A DNA stretch of 64,000 nt. Source: Fulvimonas sp. R45 (GTDB taxonomy: Bacteria; Pseudomonadota; Gammaproteobacteria; Xanthomonadales; Rhodanobacteraceae). The position numbers were made by a program, and so were the translations under genes. The notes beneath the pieces were generated by a model. The model was given only the letters and a program-made list of their open reading frames with translations, was not told where the DNA came from and ran no database searches. The stretch lies in assembly GCF_030504985.1 (NCBI RefSeq), contig NZ_JASERU010000001.1:62001-126000 (forward strand). The letters are read 5' to 3'. Positions 19,740 to 28,929 of the stretch are shown in pieces (positions within the stretch are counted from its first letter, which is position 1; the number at the start of each line of letters is the position of its first letter).

Positions 19740-22130
19740 ATGACCGCTGCATCCACCTCACCCGTCCCGGCGCTGCGCATCCGCAAGGCCGCGGTGCTCG
19801 GCGCCGGCGTGATGGGCGCGCAGATCGCCGCGCACCTCACCAATGCCGGCGTCGAGACCGTGCTGTTCGACCTGCCCGCCAAGGAAGGCCCCAAGAGCGG
19901 CATCGCGCTCAAGGCCATCGAACACCTGAAGAAGCTCTCGCCTGCCCCGCTGGCCGACGCCAGCCTCGCCGCCGCCATCATCCCGGCCAACTACGACGAG
20001 GACATGGACCAGCTCAGGGACGTCGACCTGGTGATCGAGGCGATCGCCGAGCGCATGGACTGGAAGCTGGACCTCTACCGCAAGATCGCCCCGCACGTCT
20101 CGCCCACCGCGGTGCTGGCCTCCAACACCTCGGGCCTGTCGATCAACGGCCTGGCCGAGGCGCTGCCGGAAGAAATGCGCCATCGCTTCTGCGGCGTGCA
20201 CTTCTTCAATCCGCCGCGCTACATGCACCTGGTCGAGCTGATCCCGACCCGCCTCACCGACCCGAAGGTGGTCGAGGGCCTGGAAGCCTTTCTCGTCACC
20301 ACCGTCGGCAAGGGCGTGGTGATCGCCCGCGACACGCCGAATTTCATCGGCAACCGCATCGGCGTGTTCTCGATGCTGGCCACCATGCACCACACCGAGC
20401 AGTTCGGCCTGGGCTTCGACGTGGTCGACGCGCTCACCGGCCCCGCCGTGGGCCGCCCCAAGAGCGCCACCTACCGCACCGCCGACGTGGTGGGCCTGGA
20501 CACGATGGCCCACGTCATCAAGACCATGGCCGACACCCTGCCCGACGACCCGTGGCATGCCTACTTCAAAGCGCCGGTGTGGCTGAGCGGGCTGATCGAG
20601 AAAGGGGCGCTGGGCCAGAAGAACGGTGCCGGCTTCTACCGCAAGGCCGGCAAGGACATCGTGGTGCTGGACTTGGCGAAGCAGGATTACCGTCCCTCCG
20701 AGCAGAAGGCCTCGGACGAGGTCGCCGCCATCCTGGCGATCAAGGATCCCGCCGAGAAGTTCGCCAAGCTGCGTGCCTCCAGTGACACGCAGGCGCAATT
20801 CCTGTGGGCGACCTTCCGCGACCTGTTCCATTACGCCGCCTACCACCTCGCCGACATCGCCGACACCGCGCGCGACGTGGATTTCGCGATCCGCTGGGGC
20901 TACGGCTGGAAGCTCGGGCCGTTCGAGACCTGGCAGGCCGCCGGCTGGCAACAGGTGGCGAAGTGGGTGCAGGAGGACATCAACGCCGGCAAGGCCATGA
21001 GCAAGGCGCCGCTGCCCGCGTGGGTGCTCGACGGCCGCGACGGCGTGCACGGCAAGGAGGGTTCGTGGTCCGCGGCTTCTGGCAGCTACAAGCCGCGTTC
21101 CGCACATCCGGTCTACCAGCGCCAGTTGTTCCCCGACCCCATCCTCGGCGAGACCTTCGACCAGGGCAGCACCGTGTGGGAGAACGACGGCATCCGCCTG
21201 TGGACGCTGGGCGACGACGGTGTCGGCATCATCTCGTTCAAGACCAAGATGCACACGGTCAACGACCAGGTGCTCGACGGCATCCAGCACGCGATCGGCA
21301 TCGCGGAAGAAAAGCTCAAGGCCGTGGTGATCTGGCAGACCGGCGAGCCGTTCTCCGCCGGCGCCGACCTCAAGGGCGCGCTGGGCCTGCTGCAGGCCGG
21401 CAGGTTCGACGACTTCGAGAAGATGGTCGCCAACTTCCAGCGCACCAGCATGCGCATCAAGCACGCGCTGGTGCCCGTGGTCTCCGCGGTGCGTGGCCTC
21501 GCGCTGGGCGGCGGCTGCGAATTCCAGATGCATTCCGCGCGCACCGTGGCGGCGCTGGAAAGCTATATCGGCCTGGTCGAGGCCGGCGTGGGCCTGCTGC
21601 CTGCCGGCGGCGGCCTGCACGAGCTGGCCGTGCGCGCCGCGCACGCCAACCCGGTCGACCCGTTCGAGGCGCTGAAGAAGGTGTTCGAGACCGTCGCCAT
21701 GGCCAAGGTCTCCCCCAGCGCGATCGAGGCGAAGGCCATGGGCCTGCTGCGCGACAGCGACGTGGTGGTGTTCAACGCCTACGAGCTGCTCTACGTGGCG
21801 AAGAAGGTGGCGCTGTCGCTGGCCGACTCCGGCTGGCGCCCGCCGTTGTACCAGCGCGCCATCCCGGTCGCCGGCGACGTCGGCACCGCCACCTTCAAGG
21901 CGCAGCTCGCCAACCTGCAGGCCGGCTACTTCGCCTCCGAGCACGACGTCGCCATCGCCACCCGCATCGCCGACACCCTGTGCGGCGGCAACGTGGAGCG
22001 CGGCTCGCTGGTGGACGAGCAGTGGCTGCTCGACCTGGAGCGCAGGCACTTCGTGGAGCTGGCGAAGACCGAAAAGACCCAGGCGCGCATCGCGCACACC
22101 ATGACCACCGGCAAACCGCTGCGGAACTGA
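19740..22130 (+). CDS. 3-hydroxyacyl-CoA dehydrogenase / enoyl-CoA hydratase, multifunctional beta-oxidation protein
   Basis: A 796-residue enzyme catalysing hydration of enoyl-CoA and oxidation of 3-hydroxyacyl-CoA. The dehydrogenase comes first: NAD fold AAVLGAGVMGAQIAAHL at residues 17-33, FFNPPRYMHLVEL near 157, and its helical C-terminal domain to about residue 400. The crotonase domain is at the C-terminal side, with ALGGGCEFQMH near 585 and EAGVGLLPAGGG near 615 carrying both catalytic glutamates. This domain order is opposite to E. coli FadB and matches the B. subtilis FadN type. SD GGAG precedes ATG. It forms an operon with the thiolase after a 141-base gap holding a palindromic repeat. 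Confidence 0.93.
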   Translation: MTAASTSPVPALRIRKAAVLGAGVMGAQIAAHLTNAGVETVLFDLPAKEGPKSGIALKAIEHLKKLSPAPLADASLAAAIIPANYDEDMDQLRDVDLVIEAIAERMDWKLDLYRKIAPHVSPTAVLASNTSGLSINGLAEALPEEMRHRFCGVHFFNPPRYMHLVELIPTRLTDPKVVEGLEAFLVTTVGKGVVIARDTPNFIGNRIGVFSMLATMHHTEQFGLGFDVVDALTGPAVGRPKSATYRTADVVGLDTMAHVIKTMADTLPDDPWHAYFKAPVWLSGLIEKGALGQKNGAGFYRKAGKDIVVLDLAKQDYRPSEQKASDEVAAILAIKDPAEKFAKLRASSDTQAQFLWATFRDLFHYAAYHLADIADTARDVDFAIRWGYGWKLGPFETWQAAGWQQVAKWVQEDINAGKAMSKAPLPAWVLDGRDGVHGKEGSWSAASGSYKPRSAHPVYQRQLFPDPILGETFDQGSTVWENDGIRLWTLGDDGVGIISFKTKMHTVNDQVLDGIQHAIGIAEEKLKAVVIWQTGEPFSAGADLKGALGLLQAGRFDDFEKMVANFQRTSMRIKHALVPVVSAVRGLALGGGCEFQMHSARTVAALESYIGLVEAGVGLLPAGGGLHELAVRAAHANPVDPFEALKKVFETVAMAKVSPSAIEAKAMGLLRDSDVVVFNAYELLYVAKKVALSLADSGWRPPLYQRAIPVAGDVGTATFKAQLANLQAGYFASEHDVAIATRIADTLCGGNVERGSLVDEQWLLDLERRHFVELAKTEKTQARIAHTMTTGKPLRN

Positions 22131-22187
22131 TCCGCTCGTCGTCCAGGCGAAGGCCGGGACCCTGCGACTTTGGTTTACGTCAACGAC

Positions 22188-22215
22188 ACTGGATCCCTGC
22201 CTGCGCAGGGATGAC
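22188..22215. repeat. REP-like palindrome within the fad operon
   Basis: A 28-base element related to those at 7184-7299, with the stem variant CCCTGC-CTGC-GCAGGG replacing TCCGGC-CTGC-GCCGGA in compensating fashion, so pairing is kept. It lies between the fadB- and fadA-like genes. Confidence 0.7.
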
Positions 22216-22271
22216 GATCAAAAACTGAAGCGCGTCGCCGCCATCGGGCGCGATGCCACGGAGCAAGCACC

Positions 22272-23477
22272 ATGAGCAAGCAAATCCAGGACGCCTACAT
22301 CGTCGCCGCCACCCGCACCCCGGTGGGCAAGGCGCCGCGCGGCGTGTTCCGCAACACCCGCCCCGACGACATGCTGGCCCACGTCATCAAGGCCGTGCTG
22401 GCGCAGGCGCCGGGCATCGACCCGCACGCCATCACCGACGTCATCATCGGCTGCGCCATGCCCGAGGCCGAGCAGGGCATGAACGTGGCGCGCATCGGCC
22501 TGCTGCTGGCCGGCCTGCCCGACACCGTGCCCGGCGTCACCATCAACCGCTTCTGCTCCTCCGGCCTGCAGTCGGTGGCGATGGCCGCCGATCGCATCCG
22601 CCTCGGCGAGGCCGACCTGATGCTGGCCGGCGGCACCGAGAGCATGAGCATGGTGCCGATGATGGGCCACAAGATCGCCATGAATCCGGCGATCTTCAGC
22701 GACGAGAACATCGGCATCGCCTACGGCATGGGCATCACCGCCGAGAACGTCGCCAAGCAGTGGAAGATCAGCCGCGAGGCGCAGGACGCGTTCTCGGTGG
22801 AAAGCCACCGCCGCGCGCTGGCCGCCCAGGCCGCCGGCGAGTTCAGGGACGAGATCGCCCCGTTCCGGCTCGACGACCGCTACCCCGACCTCGCCACCCG
22901 CGGTATCGCCACCGACAGCCGCCTGATCGAGAACGACGAGGGCCCGCGCGCCGGCACCACGCCCGAGGTGCTGGCCAAACTCAAGACCGTGTTCCGCAAC
23001 GGCCAGTTCGGCGGCACCGTCACCGCCGGCAACTCCAGCCAGATGTCCGACGGCGCCGGCGCCGTGCTGCTGGCCAGCGAAGCCGCGCTGAAGAAGTACG
23101 ACCTGCGACCGCTGGGCCGCTTCGTGGGCTTCTCCGTCGCCGGCGTGCCGCCGGAAATCATGGGCATCGGCCCCAAGGAAGCCATTCCGAAGGCACTGAA
23201 GCAGACCGGGATACGCCAGGACCAGCTCGACTGGATCGAACTCAACGAGGCCTTCGCCGCGCAGTCGCTGGCGGTCATCAAGGACCTCGGCCTCGATCCC
23301 GCCAAGGTCAATCCGCTGGGCGGCGCCATCGCGCTGGGCCACCCGCTGGGCGCCACCGGCGCCATCCGCATCGCCACCCTGCTCCACGGCATGCGCCGCC
23401 GGAAGCAGAAGTACGGCATGGTGACCATGTGCATCGGCACCGGCATGGGCGCGGCGGGCGTGTTCGAGGCGCTCTGA
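22272..23477 (+). CDS. fadA: acetyl-CoA C-acyltransferase (3-ketoacyl-CoA thiolase)
   Basis: A 401-residue thiolase performing the last, chain-cleaving step of beta-oxidation. The nucleophile Cys95 is in NRFCSSGLQ, the base His in GHPLGATG near residue 356, and the second Cys in MCIGTGMG near 387. It shares the operon with the multifunctional protein upstream and follows the same PsrA-type promoter. ATG at 22272 follows GGAGCAAGCACC, an acceptable ribosome binding site. The symbol is used for the thiolase function; the closest relatives may be FadI- or FadA-type. Confidence 0.95.
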   Translation: MSKQIQDAYIVAATRTPVGKAPRGVFRNTRPDDMLAHVIKAVLAQAPGIDPHAITDVIIGCAMPEAEQGMNVARIGLLLAGLPDTVPGVTINRFCSSGLQSVAMAADRIRLGEADLMLAGGTESMSMVPMMGHKIAMNPAIFSDENIGIAYGMGITAENVAKQWKISREAQDAFSVESHRRALAAQAAGEFRDEIAPFRLDDRYPDLATRGIATDSRLIENDEGPRAGTTPEVLAKLKTVFRNGQFGGTVTAGNSSQMSDGAGAVLLASEAALKKYDLRPLGRFVGFSVAGVPPEIMGIGPKEAIPKALKQTGIRQDQLDWIELNEAFAAQSLAVIKDLGLDPAKVNPLGGAIALGHPLGATGAIRIATLLHGMRRRKQKYGMVTMCIGTGMGAAGVFEAL

Positions 23478-23507
23478 CCGAGCGCCTGTGGCCACCACGC
23501 TGGAAAC

Positions 23508-23536
23508 GACGATGGCGCCACTGCGGCGCCGTCGTC
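23508..23536. terminator. hairpin between convergent fadA and the ClpP-like gene
   Basis: A 12-bp stem (GACGATGGCGCC with GGCGCCGTCGTC, one G-U type mismatch) and a 5-base loop, 31 bases after the fadA stop. There is no clear U-run, so rho-independent function is uncertain. Confidence 0.5.
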
Positions 23537-23564
23537 GTCTCCGGGACGCGCCGGCGCCTGCCGG

Positions 23565-24722
23565 CTATGAGGGCCGGCCGAAGATCCTCTTCCAGAACGA
23601 AGGCCTGGCCCGCTTGGCGGGATTGGCCGCGGGCTTGGCGCCCGGCTGCAGTGCGAGGCAGCTCGCGTAGAAGGGCTGGGTGAGTTTCGCGACCGCCACC
23701 GGCGCCAGCGAAAAACCCAGCCGGACCGGGCTGCCGGCGATCTCGACCCACGCCCCCAGCGACACCGTGCGCAACAGCGGCGCGAGTTGCACGAACGGCA
23801 TCCGGCGCGCGAAGACCAGCGCGTCGCCTTCCGTATGCGGGCGCTCGCCGTGCCGCGGGTCCCAGGCCTGGCGGTCCACTTCGAAATAGGCATACACGGC
23901 GCGCGCGGCCAGTTGCCGCGCGCGCGCCTCGCCCACGGTGTCATAGGCAGTCAGCGTCACCTGGCCGGAGGCGCATTGCAGCTCGATCCGGTTCTGCCCC
24001 CCACGCACCACCTGGGTCAACACCAGCGTGGGCGCACCGGGTGACGGCGCGTACGACGCGGTCAACGGCAGGCGTCCGTTGTTGGCCACCAGCCAGGGCG
24101 CCATCTTCTCCGCGTTCCACCAGACCACGCCATCCACCGCCGGGCCGAGCACCTGCGCGAAATATTCCTGGCGCACGTCCATCGACTGCATGTAGTCGCG
24201 CAACGCCTGTGGCGCCGGGGTGCCGGGCGCTGCGTCGGCGCGATCCGGCAACAGCGCCTCGTGCAGGCCGATGCGGTCGGCGCCGCTCGGCGACCAGCGG
24301 TACAGGCCGCCGAGCCAGGCGTACGCGCAGGCGTCCAGGCAGGTCGCCGGGCGGGCCGGCATGCCGTGGCGCGAGGCCTCGCGCCACGCGCCCAGATGCG
24401 TGTTGAGCCGCGCGGCGCGGAACAGGCGCCCCAGCGCCATGCCGGAGGCGACGTCGCCGGACGACGAATCCAGATAGACGTCCGAACCCGGCGGGATCTT
24501 CCCTTCCCCCAGCAGCCGTTGCACCTGCCGCACGGCCTCGGTCCCGAAGTTGCCCGACAGGTAGACCTGGGGCGCCTTGGCCACGCGCAGCGTCAGGTGG
24601 TCGCTGCGGATGTGGATGGAGACCCGCGCCGTCGCGGCGTCGCGCCCCGGGCCCGACGGACTATCCAGCGCGGCAGCGCCCGTGCCCGCGAGCAGGCCGG
24701 GCACGGCCAGCAGATACCCCAT
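23565..24722 (-). CDS. exported ClpP/crotonase-fold protein (COG3904-like), probable non-canonical active site
   Basis: A 385-residue protein with an N-terminal signal peptide (MGYLLAVPGLLAGTGAAA). Residues 50-160 follow the pattern of predicted periplasmic ClpP-like proteins: VYLSGNFGTE, a DVYLDSSSGDVASGMALGRLF stretch equivalent to the SPGGxVxxGxxLG strand, a paired-Cys CLDAC at 128-132, then GLYRW and GLHEAL. In relatives the centre of the Cys pair is usually a Ser in the nucleophile position; here it is Asp130, so peptidase activity may be lost. The last 180 residues are not recognised; the C-terminus is basic. ATG at 24722 was chosen, but GTG 24755 or TTG 24749 would add a basic n-region. 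Function unknown. Confidence 0.7.
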   Translation of the reverse strand: MGYLLAVPGLLAGTGAAALDSPSGPGRDAATARVSIHIRSDHLTLRVAKAPQVYLSGNFGTEAVRQVQRLLGEGKIPPGSDVYLDSSSGDVASGMALGRLFRAARLNTHLGAWREASRHGMPARPATCLDACAYAWLGGLYRWSPSGADRIGLHEALLPDRADAAPGTPAPQALRDYMQSMDVRQEYFAQVLGPAVDGVVWWNAEKMAPWLVANNGRLPLTASYAPSPGAPTLVLTQVVRGGQNRIELQCASGQVTLTAYDTVGEARARQLAARAVYAYFEVDRQAWDPRHGERPHTEGDALVFARRMPFVQLAPLLRTVSLGAWVEIAGSPVRLGFSLAPVAVAKLTQPFYASCLALQPGAKPAANPAKRARPSFWKRIFGRPS

Positions 24723-24912
24723 GCGGCGGAAAACGGACCGGTACGACAATGTCACACGCCTCGCGCCTGGCAAAGGGGCAAAGTGTCGCGCAACCTGGCT
24801 TGGTGCTGCATGAACGCGATGCCGTGTCCAGACAGGCCGCCGGCCGCGTCGATGGCATCGCCGGCCGGCTCGTGTCCATGGCCGCCCTCGCCGGCTGGCC
24901 CGGCCCCGCCGC

Positions 24913-25176
24913 TCAGCGCAGCTGGCTGTCCTTGCTGCCGCGGCGGTTGTAGAGGCTGACGCCGCGCCCGGCGTCCTGCGCCTGCTGGCAGGCCACGCAC
25001 AGGCGCACGCCGGGCACGGCCTTGCGGCGAGCCTCGGGGATCGGGGCATCGCATTCCTCGCAGCGGGCGAGGCCCGGGCCCTGCTTCAGCTGGTTGCGGG
25101 CACGCTGCACCGCATCGGCGACGGTGGCGTCGATCTGGTCCTGCACGGCGCCGTCGCCGGCCCAACCGGTAGCCAT
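24913..25176 (-). CDS. DksA/TraR C4-type zinc-finger protein (YbiI-like)
   Basis: An 87-residue small protein with one C4 zinc finger: CEEC near residue 39 and CVAC near residue 60, separated by the family's PIPEARRKAVPGVRLC linker. It is much shorter than DksA (about 150) and lacks the long coiled coil with the DxxDxA tip, so it is closer to YbiI/TraR-type proteins that may act in the RNA polymerase secondary channel. Monocistronic, 190 bases upstream of the ClpP-like gene on the same strand. Role unknown. Confidence 0.85.
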   Translation of the reverse strand: MATGWAGDGAVQDQIDATVADAVQRARNQLKQGPGLARCEECDAPIPEARRKAVPGVRLCVACQQAQDAGRGVSLYNRRGSKDSQLR

Positions 25177-25436
25177 GGGAACCTCCGCGACATCTCGGGT
25201 GTGGCTGGTCTTCGACTATGCGGCCGTGGCGCGGGAATTTCCACCGTGGTGGCGCCGCCCGTTCAGGCTGTCGACGCCAGCTTGCCGGCCGCACCGTCAC
25301 GCGGCGATTACCTGGCGCGTCATGGAATGCGGGGCGGCGGAATGGTGCGTTCCGGGCAACGATCCGTTCGCCCGTCGCCGGTTCCCGCCGACGGCGGGCG
25401 CCCCCATGCTGTGGCGAACATCCACGGAGCATCTCC

Positions 25437-26138
25437 ATGATCGAACGTCGTCCCTTCGACCGCCTCGGCGGAGCCGACCACGGCTGGCTCAAGGCGAAAC
25501 ATCACTTCTCGTTCGCCGGCTACCACGACCCGGCGCGCATGGGCTGGGGCGCGCTGCGGGTATGGAACGACGACACCATCGCGCCGCAGACCGGCTTCCC
25601 GCCGCACCCGCACGCGGACATGGAGATCATCACCTACGTGCGCGAAGGCGCGATCAGCCACAAGGACAGCCTGGGCAACGCCGGCCGCACGGTGGCCGGC
25701 GACGTGCAGGTGATGAGCGCGGGCACCGGCATCACCCACGCCGAATACAACCAGGAAGACGCTGACACGCGCATCTTCCAGATCTGGATCATCCCGGACG
25801 GACATGGGCGCCCGCCGTCGTGGGGCACCAAGCCGTTCCCGAAGGGCGAGCGTTCCGGCCGCTTCGTGGCGCTGGCCAGCGGCTTCGAGGAAGACGCCGA
25901 CGCGCTGCCCCTGCGCACGGATGCGCGCGTGCTGGGCGCCACGCTGCGGGCCGGCGAGACGGCCGAATACGCGATGGCGCCGGGCCGCTACGGCTACCTG
26001 GTGCCAGCCAGCGGTACGGTGGAGCTGAACGGCGTGAGGCTTGAGGCGCGCGATGGTGCGGCGATCCGCGACGAGCGCACGCTGTGCGTCACCGCGCTGG
26101 AGGACGCCGAACTGGTGCTGGTGGACGTGGCCGCCTGA
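25437..26138 (+). CDS. pirin-family protein (YhhW-like cupin)
   Basis: A 233-residue bicupin. The metal ligands of the N-terminal cupin are seen in GFPPHPHADMEIITYV near residue 55 and in GTGITHAEYN near residue 97; the C-terminal cupin starts near residue 150. YhhW has quercetinase activity in vitro, while the cellular role of most bacterial pirins is unknown. The start follows an SD-like GGAG; longer frames upstream are intergenic. It is followed by a hairpin and a separate MFS gene. The 260-base region before it holds no convincing gene. Confidence 0.92.
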   Translation: MIERRPFDRLGGADHGWLKAKHHFSFAGYHDPARMGWGALRVWNDDTIAPQTGFPPHPHADMEIITYVREGAISHKDSLGNAGRTVAGDVQVMSAGTGITHAEYNQEDADTRIFQIWIIPDGHGRPPSWGTKPFPKGERSGRFVALASGFEEDADALPLRTDARVLGATLRAGETAEYAMAPGRYGYLVPASGTVELNGVRLEARDGAAIRDERTLCVTALEDAELVLVDVAA

Positions 26139-26143
26139 CCGGG

Positions 26144-26170
26144 ACCCGGTTCCCGCTGCGGGGACCGGGT
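26144..26170. terminator. hairpin after the pirin gene
   Basis: A 12-bp stem ACCCGGTTCCCG/CGGGGACCGGGT with one G-U pair and a 3-base loop, starting 5 bases past the pirin stop. No U-run follows. Confidence 0.5.
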
Positions 26171-26233
26171 GCATGGCTGTCGATTCCGGCCCCGTCGTTC
26201 GTCGTCTCAGTAGGACCCGCCTGGAGACGAACG

Positions 26234-27703
26234 ATGCCGACCCCGCCCGCCCCTTCCGCCGCCCCGCCGCACGACCGGCGCTGGCTGGCGCTCGCCGTGC
26301 TGTGCCTGGGCGTGCTGATGATCGTGCTGGACACCACGGTGGTGAACGTGGCGCTGCCCTCGATCCGGGCCGACCTGCGCTTTCCCGAAGCCGATCTCGC
26401 CTGGGTGGTGAACGCCTACATGCTCACCTTCGGCGGCTTCCTGCTGCTGGGCGGGCGGCTGGGCGACCTGTACGGCCACCGGCGCCTGTTCCTGCTGGGC
26501 ATCGCGCTGTTCACGCTGGCCTCGCTGGCCTGTGGGCTGTCCGGCACGCGCGCGATGCTGGTGGTGGCGCGCGGCGTGCAGGGCCTGGGCGGCGCGGTGG
26601 TCACCGCGGTGGCGCTGTCGCTGATCATGAACCTGTTCACCACGCCCGGCGACCGCGCCAGGGCGATGGGCGTGTATGGCTTCGTCTGTTCCGGCGGCGG
26701 CAGCCTCGGCGCCCTGCTGGGCGGCGCGCTGACCGGCGCGCTGAGCTGGCACTGGGTGTTCCTGATCAACCTGCCGATCGGCGTGGCGGTGCTGCTGCTC
26801 TCGCTGCGCCTGCTGCCGACGCTGCGCGTGACGACGGCGCACCGGCACCTGGACGTGGCCGGTGCGGTCAGCGTCACCATCGCGCTCCTGCTGGCGGTGT
26901 ACGCGGTGGTGAACGGCAACGTGGCAGGCTGGTTGTCGGCGCGGACGCTGGGCCTGCTGGGCGCGGCGGCGGCGGTGTTCGCGGCCTTCCTCGCGATCGA
27001 GGCGCGGGTGCGCGCGCCGCTGGTGCCGCTGGGCCTGTTCCGTCGGCGCAACCTGACGATCGCCAACGTCACCGGCGTGCTGTGGGCGGCGGCGATGTTC
27101 GCCTGGTTCTTCCTCTCCGCGCTGTACCTGCAGCTGGTGCTGGGCTACAGCCCGCTGCAGGTGGGGCTGGCCTTCCTGCCGGCCAACCTGATCATGGCGG
27201 CGTTCTCGCTGGGGCTGTCGGCGAAGATGGTGATGCGCTTCGGCATCCGCGTGCCGCTGGCGGCCGGGCTGCTGCTTGCGGCGCTGGGACTGGCGCTGTT
27301 CGCACGCGCCCCCGTGGCCGGCCATTTCGCGCTGGACGTGCTGCCCGGCATGCTGCTGCTCGGCCTGGGCGCCGGCATCGCCTTCAATCCGGTGCTGCTG
27401 GCGGCGATGGGCGACGTGCCGCCGGAGGAGTCCGGACTGGCCTCGGGCATCGTCAACACCGCCTTCATGATGGGTGGCGCGCTGGGCCTGGCGATACTGG
27501 CCAGCCTGGCCGCCGCGCGCAGCGGGCACCTGCTCGCGGCCGGCGCCGGCCAGGCCGTGGCACTGGTGGGCGGGTACCAGTCCGCCTTCCTCGTCGGCGC
27601 GCTGTTCGCCACCCTGGCGGCGCTGCTCGGCGGCGGGCTGCTGCGCCCCCGCCCGCATGCCGCCGCGTCGCACGAGCCACCCAGGACCGCGGAGGAGTCA
27701 TGA
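26234..27703 (+). CDS. MFS transporter, DHA2 family (EmrB/QacA type, 14 TM)
   Basis: A 489-residue inner-membrane drug:proton antiporter. Motif D1-like VLDTTVVNVALPSI lies in TM1 (about residue 33) and motif A GGRLGDLYGHRRLF in the TM2-3 loop (about residue 78). Fourteen hydrophobic segments run to residue 475. ATG 26234 with upstream GGAG-like sequence was chosen; upstream in-frame codons overlap the pirin gene. The stop overlaps the DUF1428 gene as ATGA. Substrate unknown; no EmrA-like adaptor or local repressor is next to it. Confidence 0.93.
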   Translation: MPTPPAPSAAPPHDRRWLALAVLCLGVLMIVLDTTVVNVALPSIRADLRFPEADLAWVVNAYMLTFGGFLLLGGRLGDLYGHRRLFLLGIALFTLASLACGLSGTRAMLVVARGVQGLGGAVVTAVALSLIMNLFTTPGDRARAMGVYGFVCSGGGSLGALLGGALTGALSWHWVFLINLPIGVAVLLLSLRLLPTLRVTTAHRHLDVAGAVSVTIALLLAVYAVVNGNVAGWLSARTLGLLGAAAAVFAAFLAIEARVRAPLVPLGLFRRRNLTIANVTGVLWAAAMFAWFFLSALYLQLVLGYSPLQVGLAFLPANLIMAAFSLGLSAKMVMRFGIRVPLAAGLLLAALGLALFARAPVAGHFALDVLPGMLLLGLGAGIAFNPVLLAAMGDVPPEESGLASGIVNTAFMMGGALGLAILASLAAARSGHLLAAGAGQAVALVGGYQSAFLVGALFATLAALLGGGLLRPRPHAAASHEPPRTAEES

Positions 27704-28056
27704 ATTACGTCGATGGTTTCGTCGTGCCGGTGCCGAAGAAGAACCTCGCCGCCTACCGGCGCCTGGCCCGCAAGGCCGGCACGGTCTGGAAGGAACACGG
27801 CGCGCTGGACTACGTGGAATGCGTGGCCGACGACGTCAAGCCTGGCAGGCACACCTCGTTCCCGCAGAGCGTGAAACTGAAGCCGGGCGAGGTGGTGGTG
27901 TTCTCGTGGATCACCTATCGCTCGCGTGCCCACCGCGACCGTGTGATGGCGAAGGTGATGAGCGACCCTCGCCTGTCCGGCATGTCGCCGGCATCCATGC
28001 CGTTCGACGGCAAGCGGATGTTTTTCGGCGGCTTCAAGCCGATCCTGAAACTCTGA
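27700..28056 (+). CDS. DUF1428 family protein (YbaA-like)
   Basis: A 118-residue protein with the DUF1428 signatures: start MNYVDGFVVPVPKKNLAAYR, central HGALDYVECVADDV, and C-terminal MPFDGKRMFFGGFKPI. The family has a dimeric alpha-beta barrel (ferredoxin-like) fold and no known function; it is often found next to stress or detoxification genes. Translationally coupled to the MFS gene by ATGA with a GGAGGAG ribosome binding site inside the MFS end. Confidence 0.92.
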   Translation: MNYVDGFVVPVPKKNLAAYRRLARKAGTVWKEHGALDYVECVADDVKPGRHTSFPQSVKLKPGEVVVFSWITYRSRAHRDRVMAKVMSDPRLSGMSPASMPFDGKRMFFGGFKPILKL

Positions 28057-28139
28057 GCACCGCAAGATCCGGAGTGCACCCTGCGCAGTCGCGGGGCATG
28101 CTGCGCGAACCACCCGCATGAAGAACCCGAGTGAATCGC

Positions 28140-28865
28140 ATGCCCGCCCCCAGCACGACTGCCCTGGAACAGCGTCTGCATGCCTGCGACTGGACCACCG
28201 CGCTGAGCGAGCTCGACGCACAGGGCTACGCATGGCTGCCATCCCTGCTGCCACCAGCCGCCTGCCGCGACCTGGCCGCGCTGTATGCGCACGACGCTCT
28301 GTTCCGCAGCCGCGTGACGATGGAACGGCACGGCTTCGGCCGCGGCGAGTACCGCTACTTCGCCTATCCCCTGCCCGCGCCGGTGGAGGTCCTGCGCCGT
28401 GCGGCGTGGCCGCGTCTCGCGCCGCTGGCCAACCGCTGGAACGAGTCGCTGGGCGTGGCCACGCGCTATCCCGCCACGCTCGCGGACTACCTCGCGCAAT
28501 GCCACGCCCACGGCCAGCGCCGGCCCACGCCGCTGCTGCTCCGGTATGGCGCCGGCGACTACAACTGCCTGCACCAGGACCTGTACGGCGAGCACGTCTT
28601 CCCGCTGCAGCTGGCGGTGCTGCTGTCCGCGCCCGGCGAGGACTTCGAAGGCGGCGAGTTCGTGCTGGTCGAGCAGCGCCCGCGCATGCAATCGCGTGTG
28701 CAAGTGGTGCCGCTGCGACAGGGCGACGCGGTGGTCTTCGCGGTGAACCAGCGCCCGGTGCGCGGCCGGCACGGCAGCTACCGGGTACGCATGCGCCACG
28801 GCGTGAGCACCGTGCGCGCGGGCCAGCGCCACGTGCTGGGCGTGATCTTCCACGACGCGGAATGA
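28140..28865 (+). CDS. 2OG-Fe(II) oxygenase of the Oxygenase-NA family (PF09859/COG3826-like)
   Basis: A 241-residue cytosolic dioxygenase. The iron ligands are visible as HQD near residue 146 (CLHQDLYGEHVFPLQ) and a distal His in MRHGVSTV near 222, followed by Arg/His of the 2-oxoglutarate site. The block GGEFVLVEQRPRMQSR and the end LGVIFHDA are what I associate with Oxygenase-NA proteins, which were predicted, not shown, to demethylate damaged nucleic acid. Start ATG 28140 chosen; GTG 28131 would add three residues. Neither has a strong ribosome binding site. No alkylation-repair gene is adjacent, but an AraC-type regulator lies two genes downstream. Confidence 0.82.
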   Translation: MPAPSTTALEQRLHACDWTTALSELDAQGYAWLPSLLPPAACRDLAALYAHDALFRSRVTMERHGFGRGEYRYFAYPLPAPVEVLRRAAWPRLAPLANRWNESLGVATRYPATLADYLAQCHAHGQRRPTPLLLRYGAGDYNCLHQDLYGEHVFPLQLAVLLSAPGEDFEGGEFVLVEQRPRMQSRVQVVPLRQGDAVVFAVNQRPVRGRHGSYRVRMRHGVSTVRAGQRHVLGVIFHDAE

Positions 28866-28929
28866 AACGGCCCCTTGCGCTGGCGGGCCGTCGCCTACAC
28901 TGAGGTTTTCCCGTCCGCAGGAAAACGCC

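Noticed and set aside
25201-25440. A 79-codon plus-strand frame before the pirin gene
   Set aside because: No ribosome binding site, no motif, Arg/Gly-rich; likely chance in GC-rich spacer.
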